A DNA stretch of 11,403 nt, taken from Candidatus Zhuqueibacterota bacterium 4484_87 (GTDB taxonomy: Bacteria > Zhuqueibacterota > Zhuqueibacteria > Thermofontimicrobiales > Thermofontimicrobiaceae). Made by a program: the position numbers and the translations under genes. Under the pieces are notes generated by a model. That model worked only from the letters and a program-made list of their open reading frames with translations. It was not told the origin of the DNA and searched no databases. The stretch is taken from NCBI GenBank assembly GCA_002085355.1, contig NATN01000047.1, positions 1 through 11,403 of the forward strand, given 5' to 3'. Within the stretch, counting starts at the first letter, position 1; the number at the start of each line of letters is the position of its first letter. Of the stretch, positions 1-6,970 are shown piece after piece.

Positions 1-1261
1 TGATGATAACAAAAGGAATCCCCTGCTTATTCGCATATTTGAACTGTTTCTTCAAATTGGCGCTGTCGAGAAAAATCTCCGCATTAATTCCTGCCGCGCG
101 CAATTTTTTCACCAATTGCAGGCTTGCCATTTTTGTCCCTTCGTCAAAAACCGTGACCAGCGCCTTGGTGGAAGTTTTAGCTTCTGGTAGCATGTTTAAC
201 TCGGTCATCACATCAATAATTCGCTCAATGCCCAACGTGGTTCCGGTCGCGGGAATATCTTCGCCCAAAAACATGCCGATCAGTTTATCATATCTGCCGC
301 CGCCTGTAAGTGAGCCGATGCGCGGTTCCTCCACTACGGACTCGAAAATAGGCCCGGTGTAATAGCTCAACCCGCGCGCCAGATACAAATCAATGGTATA
401 GTTTTCCGCAGAAACACCCAGCGGCTCCAGATAGCCGATCAATTCTTTGAGTTCCTCGACTCCTTCAGTGCCGATTTGTGATTCCGCGAGCAAAGCACCC
501 ACTTCATCAAGCACGTTCTTTGGATCGCCTTGAATTTCCAGCACAGGAAGCAATTTTTTAATCGAGATTTCTGGTATCTCTCGTTTGACGAGTTCTGCTT
601 TTACGCCGTCAATGCCTATTTTCTCAAATTTATCAATGGCAACGCATACATCGATTCCCAGTTCGGCAGAAACTCCGGCATACTCGACCAGACCGGTCAA
701 AATTTTTCGGTTGTTAATTTTTATCTTAAATTTTTTAAAACCCAGCTTTAGCAAAATCTCATTGATCAATGCGATTGTCTCCGCGTCCGCTAACATGGAA
801 GCGCTGCCGACGTTATCTGCATCGCACTGAAAAAACTCCCGGTAGCGTCCCTTCTGCGGCCTGTCAGCGCGCCAGACCGGTTGAATTTGATAACGCTTGA
901 ACGGAAGCGTAATTTCGTTGCGGTACATCGCCACAACACGGCACAACGGAACCGTCAAATCATAGCGCAGCCCTAAATCGACGATATCTCTAAAATTTGT
1001 GACCGTAAATTCTTTCAGACTGTATCCGACTTTTTCAATGCCAGTCCCCCGCTTCAAAATTTTGAACATCAATTGTTCGCCTTCTTCGCCGTATTTTCCG
1101 GACAACACATCCAGCCGCTCAATTGAGGGCGTTTCCAATGGCTGATAACCATATTTTTCAAAAACAGTTTTGATGATATTTATGACATACTGCCGCCTCA
1201 ACATCTGTTCCGGTAGAAAATCCCGCGTTCCTTTGGGAATTCCTGGTTTAATCATCTCCAT
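1..1261 (-). CDS. hisS: Histidyl-tRNA synthetase, 3' end cut by the window edge
   Basis: Class II aminoacyl-tRNA synthetase that charges tRNA-His with histidine in the cytosol. 420 codons plus one base are visible and the frame is open to the window edge, so the gene is incomplete rather than broken; the family is roughly 430-460 residues. Visible landmarks: N-terminal KGTRDFLP (10-17), the histidine/ATP-site segment LRYDLTVPL (98-106), motif-2 region QPVWRADRPQKGRYREF (127-143), the histidine-specific RGLSYYTG (296-303), and motif-3 region GGGRYDKLIG (320-329). The anticodon-binding domain starts near 365 and is truncated. The QPVWRADRPQKGRYREF form resembles the Bacteroidota/eukaryote-like branch. 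ATG at 1261 is chosen because GGGAGG (1274-1269) lies 7 nt upstream; the in-frame ATG at 1255 would be too far from it. The usual Asp or Asn in RGLxYYTG is Ser here. Confidence 0.97.
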   Translation of the reverse strand, partial: MEMIKPGIPKGTRDFLPEQMLRRQYVINIIKTVFEKYGYQPLETPSIERLDVLSGKYGEEGEQLMFKILKRGTGIEKVGYSLKEFTVTNFRDIVDLGLRYDLTVPLCRVVAMYRNEITLPFKRYQIQPVWRADRPQKGRYREFFQCDADNVGSASMLADAETIALINEILLKLGFKKFKIKINNRKILTGLVEYAGVSAELGIDVCVAIDKFEKIGIDGVKAELVKREIPEISIKKLLPVLEIQGDPKNVLDEVGALLAESQIGTEGVEELKELIGYLEPLGVSAENYTIDLYLARGLSYYTGPIFESVVEEPRIGSLTGGGRYDKLIGMFLGEDIPATGTTLGIERIIDVMTELNMLPEAKTSTKALVTVFDEGTKMASLQLVKKLRAAGINAEIFLDSANLKKQFKYANKQGIPFVII

Positions 1262-1340
1262 TCAAATGCCTCCCAAAATATTTCTGATTCATATCATTGT
1301 TTCCCATTTTTAAAAACAGCATCAAGTGCGCTGCATATTT

Positions 1341-1369
1341 ATTATATACTCTGCCACATTAAGAGAAAA
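1341..1369 (-). promoter_or_regulatory. Candidate sigma-70-type promoter of hisS
   Basis: On the minus strand a perfect TATAAT (1346-1341) sits 17 nt after a weak -35, TTTTCT (1369-1364). Transcription would start near 1334, giving a leader of about 70 nt before the hisS ATG. Three TGCCA (minus-strand TGGCA) copies at 1352, 1372 and 1382 flank or overlap the -35 region. The perfect -10 and the position between two genes support the call; the poor -35 limits it. Confidence 0.45.
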
Positions 1370-1433
1370 ATTGCCAAATTTTGCCAGAAAATTCTTACAA
1401 GAAACATCCCAAAGTAAACCCTGAAAAATATAT

Positions 1434-2438
1434 TTAGACGGATAATAAATTTGTGATTAACTTGGTAAGTTTCTCTTTTTCATTTGTATTGCTCACAGCA
1501 ACTAAAAGTGCCAGTGCTGTCAAGGCATTGTCATTTATTTTTTTCTCACCGCTATCTTTATAAAGAAAATTATTTCTATCCAAAAAATACACAAACAGAA
1601 ATGAAGCAATTCGTTTGTTGCCATCTACAAAAGGATGATCCTTAATAATAAAATACAAAAGATGAGCTGCTTTTTCTTCTAGACTCGGGTATAGCTCTTT
1701 ACCCTCAAAAGTTTGGAGGATGCTTCCTAAAATCCCCTTGAGTTTGCCAGCATTTTCCTGACCGAACAAATCACTAGCTTCTTTTTTGGCAATAAGCTCC
1801 TTTTTAATCCTATCAATAACTTCCTTTGCTTCATCATAGCGCAGAACAAATTCCCCTTTTGCTTTCTTGACAATAGGAATTTTCTCTTTATCGTATTGTT
1901 CAAGGAGCGTTAGTGTTTTTGCGTAGCTGCTAAGCAAATTCAATATTTCACGTTCTTGGCCTGCGAGCAATTCATGTTTAGATTTCTCCTGAAGTAATAC
2001 GATGATTTCCTGCAAATTTTTTAATGAATCTTGTACTTGCAGTAGTCTCTTTTTATTTATTGTATAACCTTTAATTAAATGCTCTTTTAATGTTCTTGTA
2101 GCCCAAATTCGAAATTGAGTCCCTTGTTTAGATTTTACACGATAGCCAACGGAAATTATAACATCAAGACTATAAAAATCCATATTTCTTTCTACTTTCC
2201 GGCCACCTTCAGATTGAACTATTCGGAATTTCCGAATAGTTGAATTTCTTTCTAATTCCCCTTCTTTATATATGTTTTTGATATGTTCATTGATGGTTGG
2301 CACTCCCTTATTAAAAAGTATTGCCATTTGTTTTTGAGTGAGCCAAACAGTATCTTTTTCAAGACGTACATCCAATTTAGGACCACCTTTGGCCTTGTAG
2401 ATTACAATCTCACCTTTTTTTAACTCTTGATTTTGCAT
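1434..2438 (-). CDS. RhuM-type DNA-binding domain fused to Fic/Doc domain
   Basis: 334-residue two-domain protein of the 'virulence protein RhuM/Fic/DOC' type. Residues about 5-125 form the RhuM module: a winged-helix-like segment (WLTQKQMAILF, 32-42, to IKNIYKEGEL, 53-62), the hallmark STIRKFRIVQSEGGR (66-80), and DFYSLDVIISVGYRVKSKQG (87-106). A lysine- and glutamate-rich helical linker, probably coiled coil, spans about 128-215. The C-terminal Fic/Doc domain has YPSLEEKAAHLLY (250-262) and the catalytic loop HPFVDGNKR (268-276). The Lys at 275, as in Doc (a kinase of EF-Tu), replaces the second Gly of AMP-transferring Fic proteins, so phosphotransfer is a possible activity; this is inference. 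ATG at 2438 has AGGG (2450-2447) 8 nt upstream. The gene is AT-richer and more Lys/Ile/Asn-rich than its neighbours, suggesting horizontal acquisition. No separate antitoxin gene is adjacent. Confidence 0.9.
   Translation of the reverse strand: MQNQELKKGEIVIYKAKGGPKLDVRLEKDTVWLTQKQMAILFNKGVPTINEHIKNIYKEGELERNSTIRKFRIVQSEGGRKVERNMDFYSLDVIISVGYRVKSKQGTQFRIWATRTLKEHLIKGYTINKKRLLQVQDSLKNLQEIIVLLQEKSKHELLAGQEREILNLLSSYAKTLTLLEQYDKEKIPIVKKAKGEFVLRYDEAKEVIDRIKKELIAKKEASDLFGQENAGKLKGILGSILQTFEGKELYPSLEEKAAHLLYFIIKDHPFVDGNKRIASFLFVYFLDRNNFLYKDSGEKKINDNALTALALLVAVSNTNEKEKLTKLITNLLSV
2217..2241. repeat. Near-perfect 25-nt palindrome inside the RhuM-Fic gene
   Basis: Two 12-nt arms, AACTATTCGGAA and TTCCGAATAGTT, flank a single central base at 2229 and pair perfectly. 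On the coding strand the sequence encodes T67-I-R-K-F-R-I-V74, the most characteristic peptide of the RhuM family. It could be an intragenic operator bound by the protein's own winged helix, a recombination or nicking site, or a consequence of codon choice for that peptide. The symmetry is certain; the function is unknown. Confidence 0.8.
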
Positions 2439-2569
2439 AAAACTATCCCTACCGAATCAGCTCTTTTTTAAATTTAGCAGATAAATCTACTTAGTTAACA
2501 CTTTGCAAATTAAGAATTCAAAAATCGGTTAACGGAATCCAACTCAATCCTAATATCAAGCTTACTCGG

Positions 2570-3535
2570 CTATATTTTTTCTTTTCTTTCGTTTAAACTT
2601 TTGAAAAATCTTTCAAAATCCACATTCCCCCCAGAAAAAATCACGCCGACCTTCTTCAATCGCACTTTACCAGCAGACTTTATTACCGCCGCTAATGCCA
2701 CCGCGCTCGAAGGCTCTATGACAATTTTCATCCGCTCAAGCACAACTCGCATGGCATCGATAATTTCCGTCTCCGAAACGAGTATGATTTCGTGCACCAA
2801 TTTTTGAATAATGGGGAAAGTAATTTCTCCCAGCGAAGTTTTCAAGCCGTCGGCAATTGTATTCGGATTTTCTGGAAAGACAATTTTACCGGTTTCGACA
2901 GAACGATAAGCGTCGTCTGCATTTTTCGGCTCACCCGCGCAAACACGAATATCTTTTTTTAATGCCGTTGCAGCAATTGCGGTTCCGCTCAAAAGGCCGC
3001 CGCCGCCGACCGGCACAAAAATAAAATCAAGATCAGGAATTTCTTGCATCAATTCCAATGCAGCGGTTCCCTGTCCGGCAATCACTTTTTCATTATTGTA
3101 CGGATGAATGAACGTCGCTCCCTGTTCGGTAATGATTTTCTCCGCTGTCTCCTCGCGCGCTTTTTGCGTAGGCTCACAAAAAGTAATTCTGCCCCCGTAA
3201 TGTTTCACAGCAGCAACTTTCACTGCCGGCGCATTAAACGGCATCACTATCCACGCCGGGATGGTGCGTTTCTTCGCCGCCAGCGCCAATGCTGCCGCGT
3301 GATTCCCTGACGAATGAGTCACCACCCCCTTTTCCGCGTCAGCTTCACTTAAAGAAAAAACGGCATTTGTAGCTCCGCGAAATTTGAAAGCGCCGACTTT
3401 CTGAAAATTTTCGCATTTGAAATAAAGCTGCGCCCCGACCATTTCATTTAAAGTCGTACTTGTCAAAACAGGAGTACGATTCACATAAGGCAAAATTCTC
3501 TCGAATGCTTTCTTTACGTCAGCAAAAGAAACCAT
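2570..3535 (-). CDS. PLP-dependent serine racemase / threonine-serine dehydratase
   Basis: Cytosolic fold-type II PLP enzyme of the serine racemase/threonine dehydratase family, interconverting L- and D-serine and/or deaminating serine or threonine to pyruvate or 2-oxobutyrate. Numbered from ATG 3535 (321 residues, typical of catalytic-domain-only members), it shows PLP-lysine motif GAFKFRGA (K51), SSGNH (75-79) with the second Ser as the probable re-face base, phosphate-cradle GGGGLLSG (177-184), and SGGN (301-304) for the pyridine nitrogen. E202, A206 and D208 in GEPKNADDAY match the divalent-cation site of eukaryotic serine racemase. There is no C-terminal ACT-like regulatory domain, so it is unlikely to be the feedback-inhibited biosynthetic IlvA. 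ATG 3535 follows GGGAAGG at short spacing, and the family begins there; an in-frame ATG at 3583 would add 16 unrelated residues. Serine racemase versus catabolic dehydratase cannot be settled from sequence. Confidence 0.92.
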   Translation of the reverse strand: MVSFADVKKAFERILPYVNRTPVLTSTTLNEMVGAQLYFKCENFQKVGAFKFRGATNAVFSLSEADAEKGVVTHSSGNHAAALALAAKKRTIPAWIVMPFNAPAVKVAAVKHYGGRITFCEPTQKAREETAEKIITEQGATFIHPYNNEKVIAGQGTAALELMQEIPDLDFIFVPVGGGGLLSGTAIAATALKKDIRVCAGEPKNADDAYRSVETGKIVFPENPNTIADGLKTSLGEITFPIIQKLVHEIILVSETEIIDAMRVVLERMKIVIEPSSAVALAAVIKSAGKVRLKKVGVIFSGGNVDFERFFKSLNERKEKI

Positions 3536-3639
3536 TGACCTTCCCGTACGATTCAACAATACCGCAGAAATGCAAATGTGCATCTTATTCGCGCACTCTC
3601 ATCTCTCGGTGATTTTTAATTCATAAAAACATTTTTAAC

Positions 3640-3668
3640 AATATAATTTATCTTGATATAAATGTCAA
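3640..3668 (-). promoter_or_regulatory. Strong sigma-70-type promoter of the dehydratase/racemase gene
   Basis: Minus strand: a perfect -35 TTGACA (3668-3663), exactly 17 nt of spacer, and a near-consensus -10 TATATT (3645-3640). The predicted start near 3633 gives a leader of about 98 nt to ATG 3535. It lies just after the hairpin that closes the upstream unit, so the enzyme gene probably has its own transcript. Confidence 0.8.
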
Positions 3669-3690
3669 CATTTTTCGAGGGAATTTGCAG

Positions 3691-3729
3691 AAAGTGCACT
3701 CCACTTCTGAAATGGAGTGCACTTTTTTT
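3691..3729. terminator. Perfect 13-bp hairpin, probable terminator; copy 1 of a palindromic element
   Basis: AAAGTGCACTCCA (3691-3703) pairs perfectly with TGGAGTGCACTTT (3713-3725) around a 9-nt loop. Seven T follow on the plus strand (3723-3729). On the minus strand, the direction of all genes here, the stem is followed by only TTT and then CTGC, so termination there would depend on the strong stem rather than a U tract. It sits about 45 nt past the stop of the 910-residue gene and directly before the next promoter, a natural terminator position. A degenerate relative lies at 6928-6962. Confidence 0.65.
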
Positions 3730-3772
3730 GAAAAGCAAACTTTGCAAAAATTTCAGCGGGATTGTAACACCC

Positions 3773-6505
3773 TTATTTGATCACTGTCATCTTTCTGAAT
3801 TTTGAAAAAACCGAGCTTCCATCAAGGGCTTTGGCTTCAATTTTATAAAAATAGACGCCGGAAGAAACAGTATTTCCGCGGTCGTCCCGCATGTTCCATC
3901 CAACTGAATGGCAGCCAGCAGCTTTCCTGCTATTAACCAATTGCCGCACCACACATCCATTGATATCATAAATAACCATGCTGACCAGCGATTCCTGCGG
4001 CAAAGTATAGTTAATTTTTGTGGTGGAATTAAATGGATTGGGATAATTCTGACTTAAATTGTAGCTTGTGGGATTTGAATTATTCAAAATCAATTGACCA
4101 TTTTTCAATTCGACAGGGATTCCTCCCTGATTGAATGAAATCTCCGAAATCTCCACAACCGAAGAATTTAGATCTTCTTTCTTTTGAAAATTGAGATTCA
4201 AAATATCAGAGTTCAAAGTAAGTGGCTTTGCTCCGGCAAAAGCAACTGACAAGTAACCTTCCTGTACATTATACGCAACAGAAAATTCTTCTGCCAACAC
4301 AACATCATTTATTTTCAGATGCTCTGAGTCAAATTTGATTTTCAATAAGCCCGAGAAAATTTCTGCGGTGCCGTTAACTCGAAGCGGAACGACGAAATTA
4401 TCGTCATGCCGCGTAATTTCTCCGAATTCCACTTTGACAAACCCTGACTTTTGTTTTCCCAGCGAAGGCGCCGCCCAGTTTCCGGACACATCACCGTAAA
4501 CAATTCCGTAAAAATCTTGATTTTCCTTATCACTGTTCAGAGGCAAATAGGAAATTGTATCCGGAGCCGAGGCCCAATTTCCATCAGTGATGTCAAAATC
4601 CACGGGAACAAAAGTCCATTCCGTTCCCACTGGAAAATCGGAAATCAAAGCAACAGTGTATCTCAAGATATAAGATGCGTCGTAGGACGTAACTCCCCCG
4701 TTCCCGCTCACGTCAGCAGCTATTTTTTGGTACGGTGACAAGTTAGTCAGTCCGACACTATGCTGCAAAATCAATGCGGCATCAAACGGCGTAATCGACC
4801 CTCCTAAATCACCGCTCTTTTGCGGAGCCAACGTATAATTCCCTGCGGATACATCCGTAAAGCTAAAATAGCCCGTTTCACCGGTAGTCGTTGTCTGTCC
4901 GTCCAAATAAAAACTGGCATTTTCAACAGGGATGCTATTTGAATAATAGCGCGCAAAACCGGAAATTGTGTAGCCTGTTTCAATCAAGAAAGGTTCACTG
5001 AATTCGGAAGTATTTCCACTTTGATCAGTGGCAGTAGCAGTGATAAATGGGCCTGTGAGTGTCCCCGTATAATGGAACGAACCGCCCGCATCTGCTGTAA
5101 CTGTACCTTCGTAAACATTTCCCTCGTCGTCGGAATCCGAAAAAATCTCCACGGTACTGTTGGGCACCGCAGTACCGCTCACTTCGCTGGTAGATGCGGA
5201 AGTGATAGTCGGCGGCGCTAATTCCAGGTTTCCGCCAAGAACATTTTCAATACCAGCCCCAGTATTTTGAGAAATCGAATTTTGGGTAACTATATTTTTT
5301 ATAGAATTTTCGCCTGTAATCTCAATCCCACTGGTGCCATTGAATTTAACCAGATTTCCAGGGCCAATCAAGTTTTTATGAGCGCCATCAGTTATTAAAA
5401 TACCTTCATTTTCATTTGGAAACGGTAAATTGCCAGTGATATCTGTTCCAATATAATTCCCAATTATGGTATTCATTGAATCTACACCCACTGCGATACC
5501 AACACTATTCGCCGAAATCAAATTACCGTCTCCAGGTTCGTTGCCTCCGATAATATTGTAACTACCTGAAATTGCAATACCAGAATGGCCATTTGGAATG
5601 GTATTTGTCCCATTTACATCCACGCCAATAAAATTTCCACGGACCACTGAATAATTAGCTCGTAGCAGCGAAATTCCTGTCCATAGATTACCGGAAACGA
5701 TATTTCGCTCTTCAGGCATATTCCCACCAACAATATTTGCTTCCGCATAACTCCAGATATTGATACCGCTTCTATCATTCGCGAGAGCCAACATGCCAGA
5801 GACGTCCGTGCCGATATAATTACCAATCACAAGATTGCTATCCGCTCCGGTCCCCTGAATCTCCACACCGCTCCAGCCATTGCCAGAAGCCAGATTTCCA
5901 TCTCCGAGCAATGTTCCGCCAATGACATTATGCTTGGCACGATCGTAAACAAGGATTCCGGTAAATCCATTCCCACAATCTTGGGTACCTGTAACATCTG
6001 TACCGACATAGCAACCCTTAATCGCGTTGTGGTGCGCCCCGGAATATTCAATTAAAATTCCAAATTGCTGAAAATTGTTTATTACTAATGTTCTAATGAC
6101 ATTATACGCAGATAAAATTGTAATACCGCTGGCAGCTCCGGCATTCAGTCCGCTTATTTCAATTTCAGGACCATTTGGATTGGCATCAGAACCGAAAAAA
6201 TCAGATTGAGTCTTTCCATCAACAAAGGTGCTATCGTCAGTCAGGGATGGCAATTCGCTCACAGGAGAAATCGTCCAGACCCCGAGTGCCGCATTGTAAT
6301 TCGCATCCGTCCCAGGAATATTAAAAACAATAGTATCACTACCCGCATTTGTATTGGCATCAATGATAGCTTGACAAAAAGAACCCGCACCGGAGTCGGA
6401 AGTGTTTGTCACAACGAAAGTGTCGGAGAATGATAAATTTGAAAATCCAAAAACAAAGATAAAAAAGAATGCAATCAAAGCATTAACTCGAATGTTCACC
6501 TTCAT
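3773..6505 (-). CDS. T9SS-sorted surface protein: beta-helix, dockerin-like, cohesin-like
   Basis: 910-residue exported protein. Residues 1-27 are a signal peptide (basic start, hydrophobic 9-25, likely cut near SFS/DT). Residues 29-64 resemble the CSLREA-type motif (TNTSDSGAGSFCQAIIDAN). From about 120 to 425 runs a right-handed parallel beta-helix with four units of roughly 60 residues marked by YVGTD (166), YIGTD (230), FIGVD (292) and YIGTD (351), each followed by NIIGG- and SGN-type turns. An Ig-like stretch (430-508) leads to a carboxypeptidase-regulatory-like module (512-562). Dockerin-like repeats follow (565-620): the second has a canonical calcium loop, D598-x-S600-x-N602 to D609, with a further DVSGN at 672. 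A cohesin-like domain spans about 687-806. The end is a type-A T9SS sorting domain (NYPNPFN 820-826 to the terminus). AAGGAG (6518-6513) lies 7 nt before the ATG. It is probably anchored or released at the cell surface; the ligand, possibly glycan, is unknown. Confidence 0.93.
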   Translation of the reverse strand: MKVNIRVNALIAFFFIFVFGFSNLSFSDTFVVTNTSDSGAGSFCQAIIDANTNAGSDTIVFNIPGTDANYNAALGVWTISPVSELPSLTDDSTFVDGKTQSDFFGSDANPNGPEIEISGLNAGAASGITILSAYNVIRTLVINNFQQFGILIEYSGAHHNAIKGCYVGTDVTGTQDCGNGFTGILVYDRAKHNVIGGTLLGDGNLASGNGWSGVEIQGTGADSNLVIGNYIGTDVSGMLALANDRSGINIWSYAEANIVGGNMPEERNIVSGNLWTGISLLRANYSVVRGNFIGVDVNGTNTIPNGHSGIAISGSYNIIGGNEPGDGNLISANSVGIAVGVDSMNTIIGNYIGTDITGNLPFPNENEGILITDGAHKNLIGPGNLVKFNGTSGIEITGENSIKNIVTQNSISQNTGAGIENVLGGNLELAPPTITSASTSEVSGTAVPNSTVEIFSDSDDEGNVYEGTVTADAGGSFHYTGTLTGPFITATATDQSGNTSEFSEPFLIETGYTISGFARYYSNSIPVENASFYLDGQTTTTGETGYFSFTDVSAGNYTLAPQKSGDLGGSITPFDAALILQHSVGLTNLSPYQKIAADVSGNGGVTSYDASYILRYTVALISDFPVGTEWTFVPVDFDITDGNWASAPDTISYLPLNSDKENQDFYGIVYGDVSGNWAAPSLGKQKSGFVKVEFGEITRHDDNFVVPLRVNGTAEIFSGLLKIKFDSEHLKINDVVLAEEFSVAYNVQEGYLSVAFAGAKPLTLNSDILNLNFQKKEDLNSSVVEISEISFNQGGIPVELKNGQLILNNSNPTSYNLSQNYPNPFNSTTKINYTLPQESLVSMVIYDINGCVVRQLVNSRKAAGCHSVGWNMRDDRGNTVSSGVYFYKIEAKALDGSSVFSKFRKMTVIK

Positions 6506-6826
6506 TAGAGGTCTCCTTAGTCAATTGTTGTTTTGAAATTTCTATGTATTTGACCTTGCTTCTTTTTTTACAAATTTCAAGTCCGTAGCTCCTATTTCGC
6601 GCGATAGCTGAGATCCGTCACTTGAACCTGTGCAATGAATTGAAAAGTATTCTGGACAAAATATTTTCCTCCACGATAGGACAGATTTCATGTATGAAGA
6701 TACCTTTCCGACAGGCGTATTCCAAACAGGGAAAAACTTCTGGAATGTAAAATCTATGCTTTGATTACAAGCTATTCCATCGATTATTTTTTGTCGATAT
6801 TACGTCAAAGTTCTGTTTTGGGAGAT
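6506..6826 (-). other. Long 5' leader of the 910-residue surface protein gene
   Basis: If the promoter at 6833-6861 is used, about 320 nt of untranslated RNA precede the ATG. That is long for an ordinary leader and leaves room for a regulatory RNA. It contains the nested hairpin at 6576-6626. No match to a riboswitch consensus I know was recognised. A 49-codon ORF (6691-6542) lies inside but has no convincing ribosome site or family resemblance. The rest of the leader shows no supported feature. Confidence 0.45.
6576..6626 (-). promoter_or_regulatory. Candidate structured RNA element in the leader
   Basis: As minus-strand RNA, UUCAAGU (6626-6620) pairs perfectly with ACUUGAA (6582-6576). Inside is an internal loop with GACGGAU on one side and CUACGG on the other. 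Beyond it a second stem, CUC plus CUAU paired with AUAG plus GAG, carries a two-nt AG bulge and closes on the 8-nt loop CGCGCGAA. ACGG appears on both sides of the internal loop. The element ends about 70 nt before the start codon. Pairing is seen directly; a regulatory role is inference. Confidence 0.35.
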
Positions 6827-6832
6827 TAATTT

Positions 6833-6861
6833 AAAATAGCAAAGAATCTGCCATGTGTCAA
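6833..6861 (-). promoter_or_regulatory. Promoter upstream of the 910-residue surface protein gene
   Basis: Minus strand: perfect -35 TTGACA (6861-6856), 17-nt spacer, -10 TATTTT (6838-6833; four of six consensus positions). The architecture matches the promoter at 3640-3668. The predicted start is near 6826. Confidence 0.65.
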
Positions 6862-6927
6862 GTCTTTTTTTCTGTTTAGCGGCAAATTTGAAAGATTTTT
6901 GAAGCAGAGAACAAATAGGATTGTCAA

Positions 6928-6962
6928 AAAGTGCACCCCACATCAAAAGCAGAGTACACTTT
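6928..6962. repeat. Degenerate copy 2 of the AAAGTGCAC palindromic element, possible terminator
   Basis: Left arm AAAGTGCACCCCA (6928-6940) differs from the left arm at 3691 by one base of 13. Right arm AGAGTACACTTT (6951-6962) is a mismatched version of the other right arm. The hairpin is thus interrupted by at least three mismatches. It begins 8 nt past the stop codon of the PorV-like gene, the same kind of place as copy 1. This suggests a dispersed intergenic element that can act as a terminator. Confidence 0.55.
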
Positions 6963-6970
6963 GGATTATC

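Noticed and set aside
3..362. 119-residue plus-strand ORF at the left edge
   Set aside because: It is antisense to hisS, whose minus frame is open throughout with intact class II motifs; the plus ORF shows no family features.
2494..2533. Two GTTAAC sites 34 bp apart upstream of the RhuM-Fic gene
   Set aside because: Six-base palindromes are expected by chance in this AT-rich gap, and the flanks are not similar.
3536..3583. Extended N-terminus of the dehydratase from ATG 3583
   Set aside because: The 16 extra residues do not fit the family start, and there is no clear ribosome site before 3583.
4451..4738. 95-residue and similar plus-strand ORFs across the surface-protein genes
   Set aside because: They are antisense shadows of long minus-strand frames with clear signal peptides and domains.
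6576..6626. Assignment of the leader hairpin to the c-di-GMP-I (GEMM) riboswitch
   Set aside because: The required GCAAACC and ACGCAAAGCC signatures are absent; only loose resemblance around AGCUA and CUACGG.
6542..6691. 49-codon minus-strand ORF inside the leader
   Set aside because: No convincing ribosome site (AAAGG is 11 nt away) and no recognisable domain or signal; it overlaps the foldable element.
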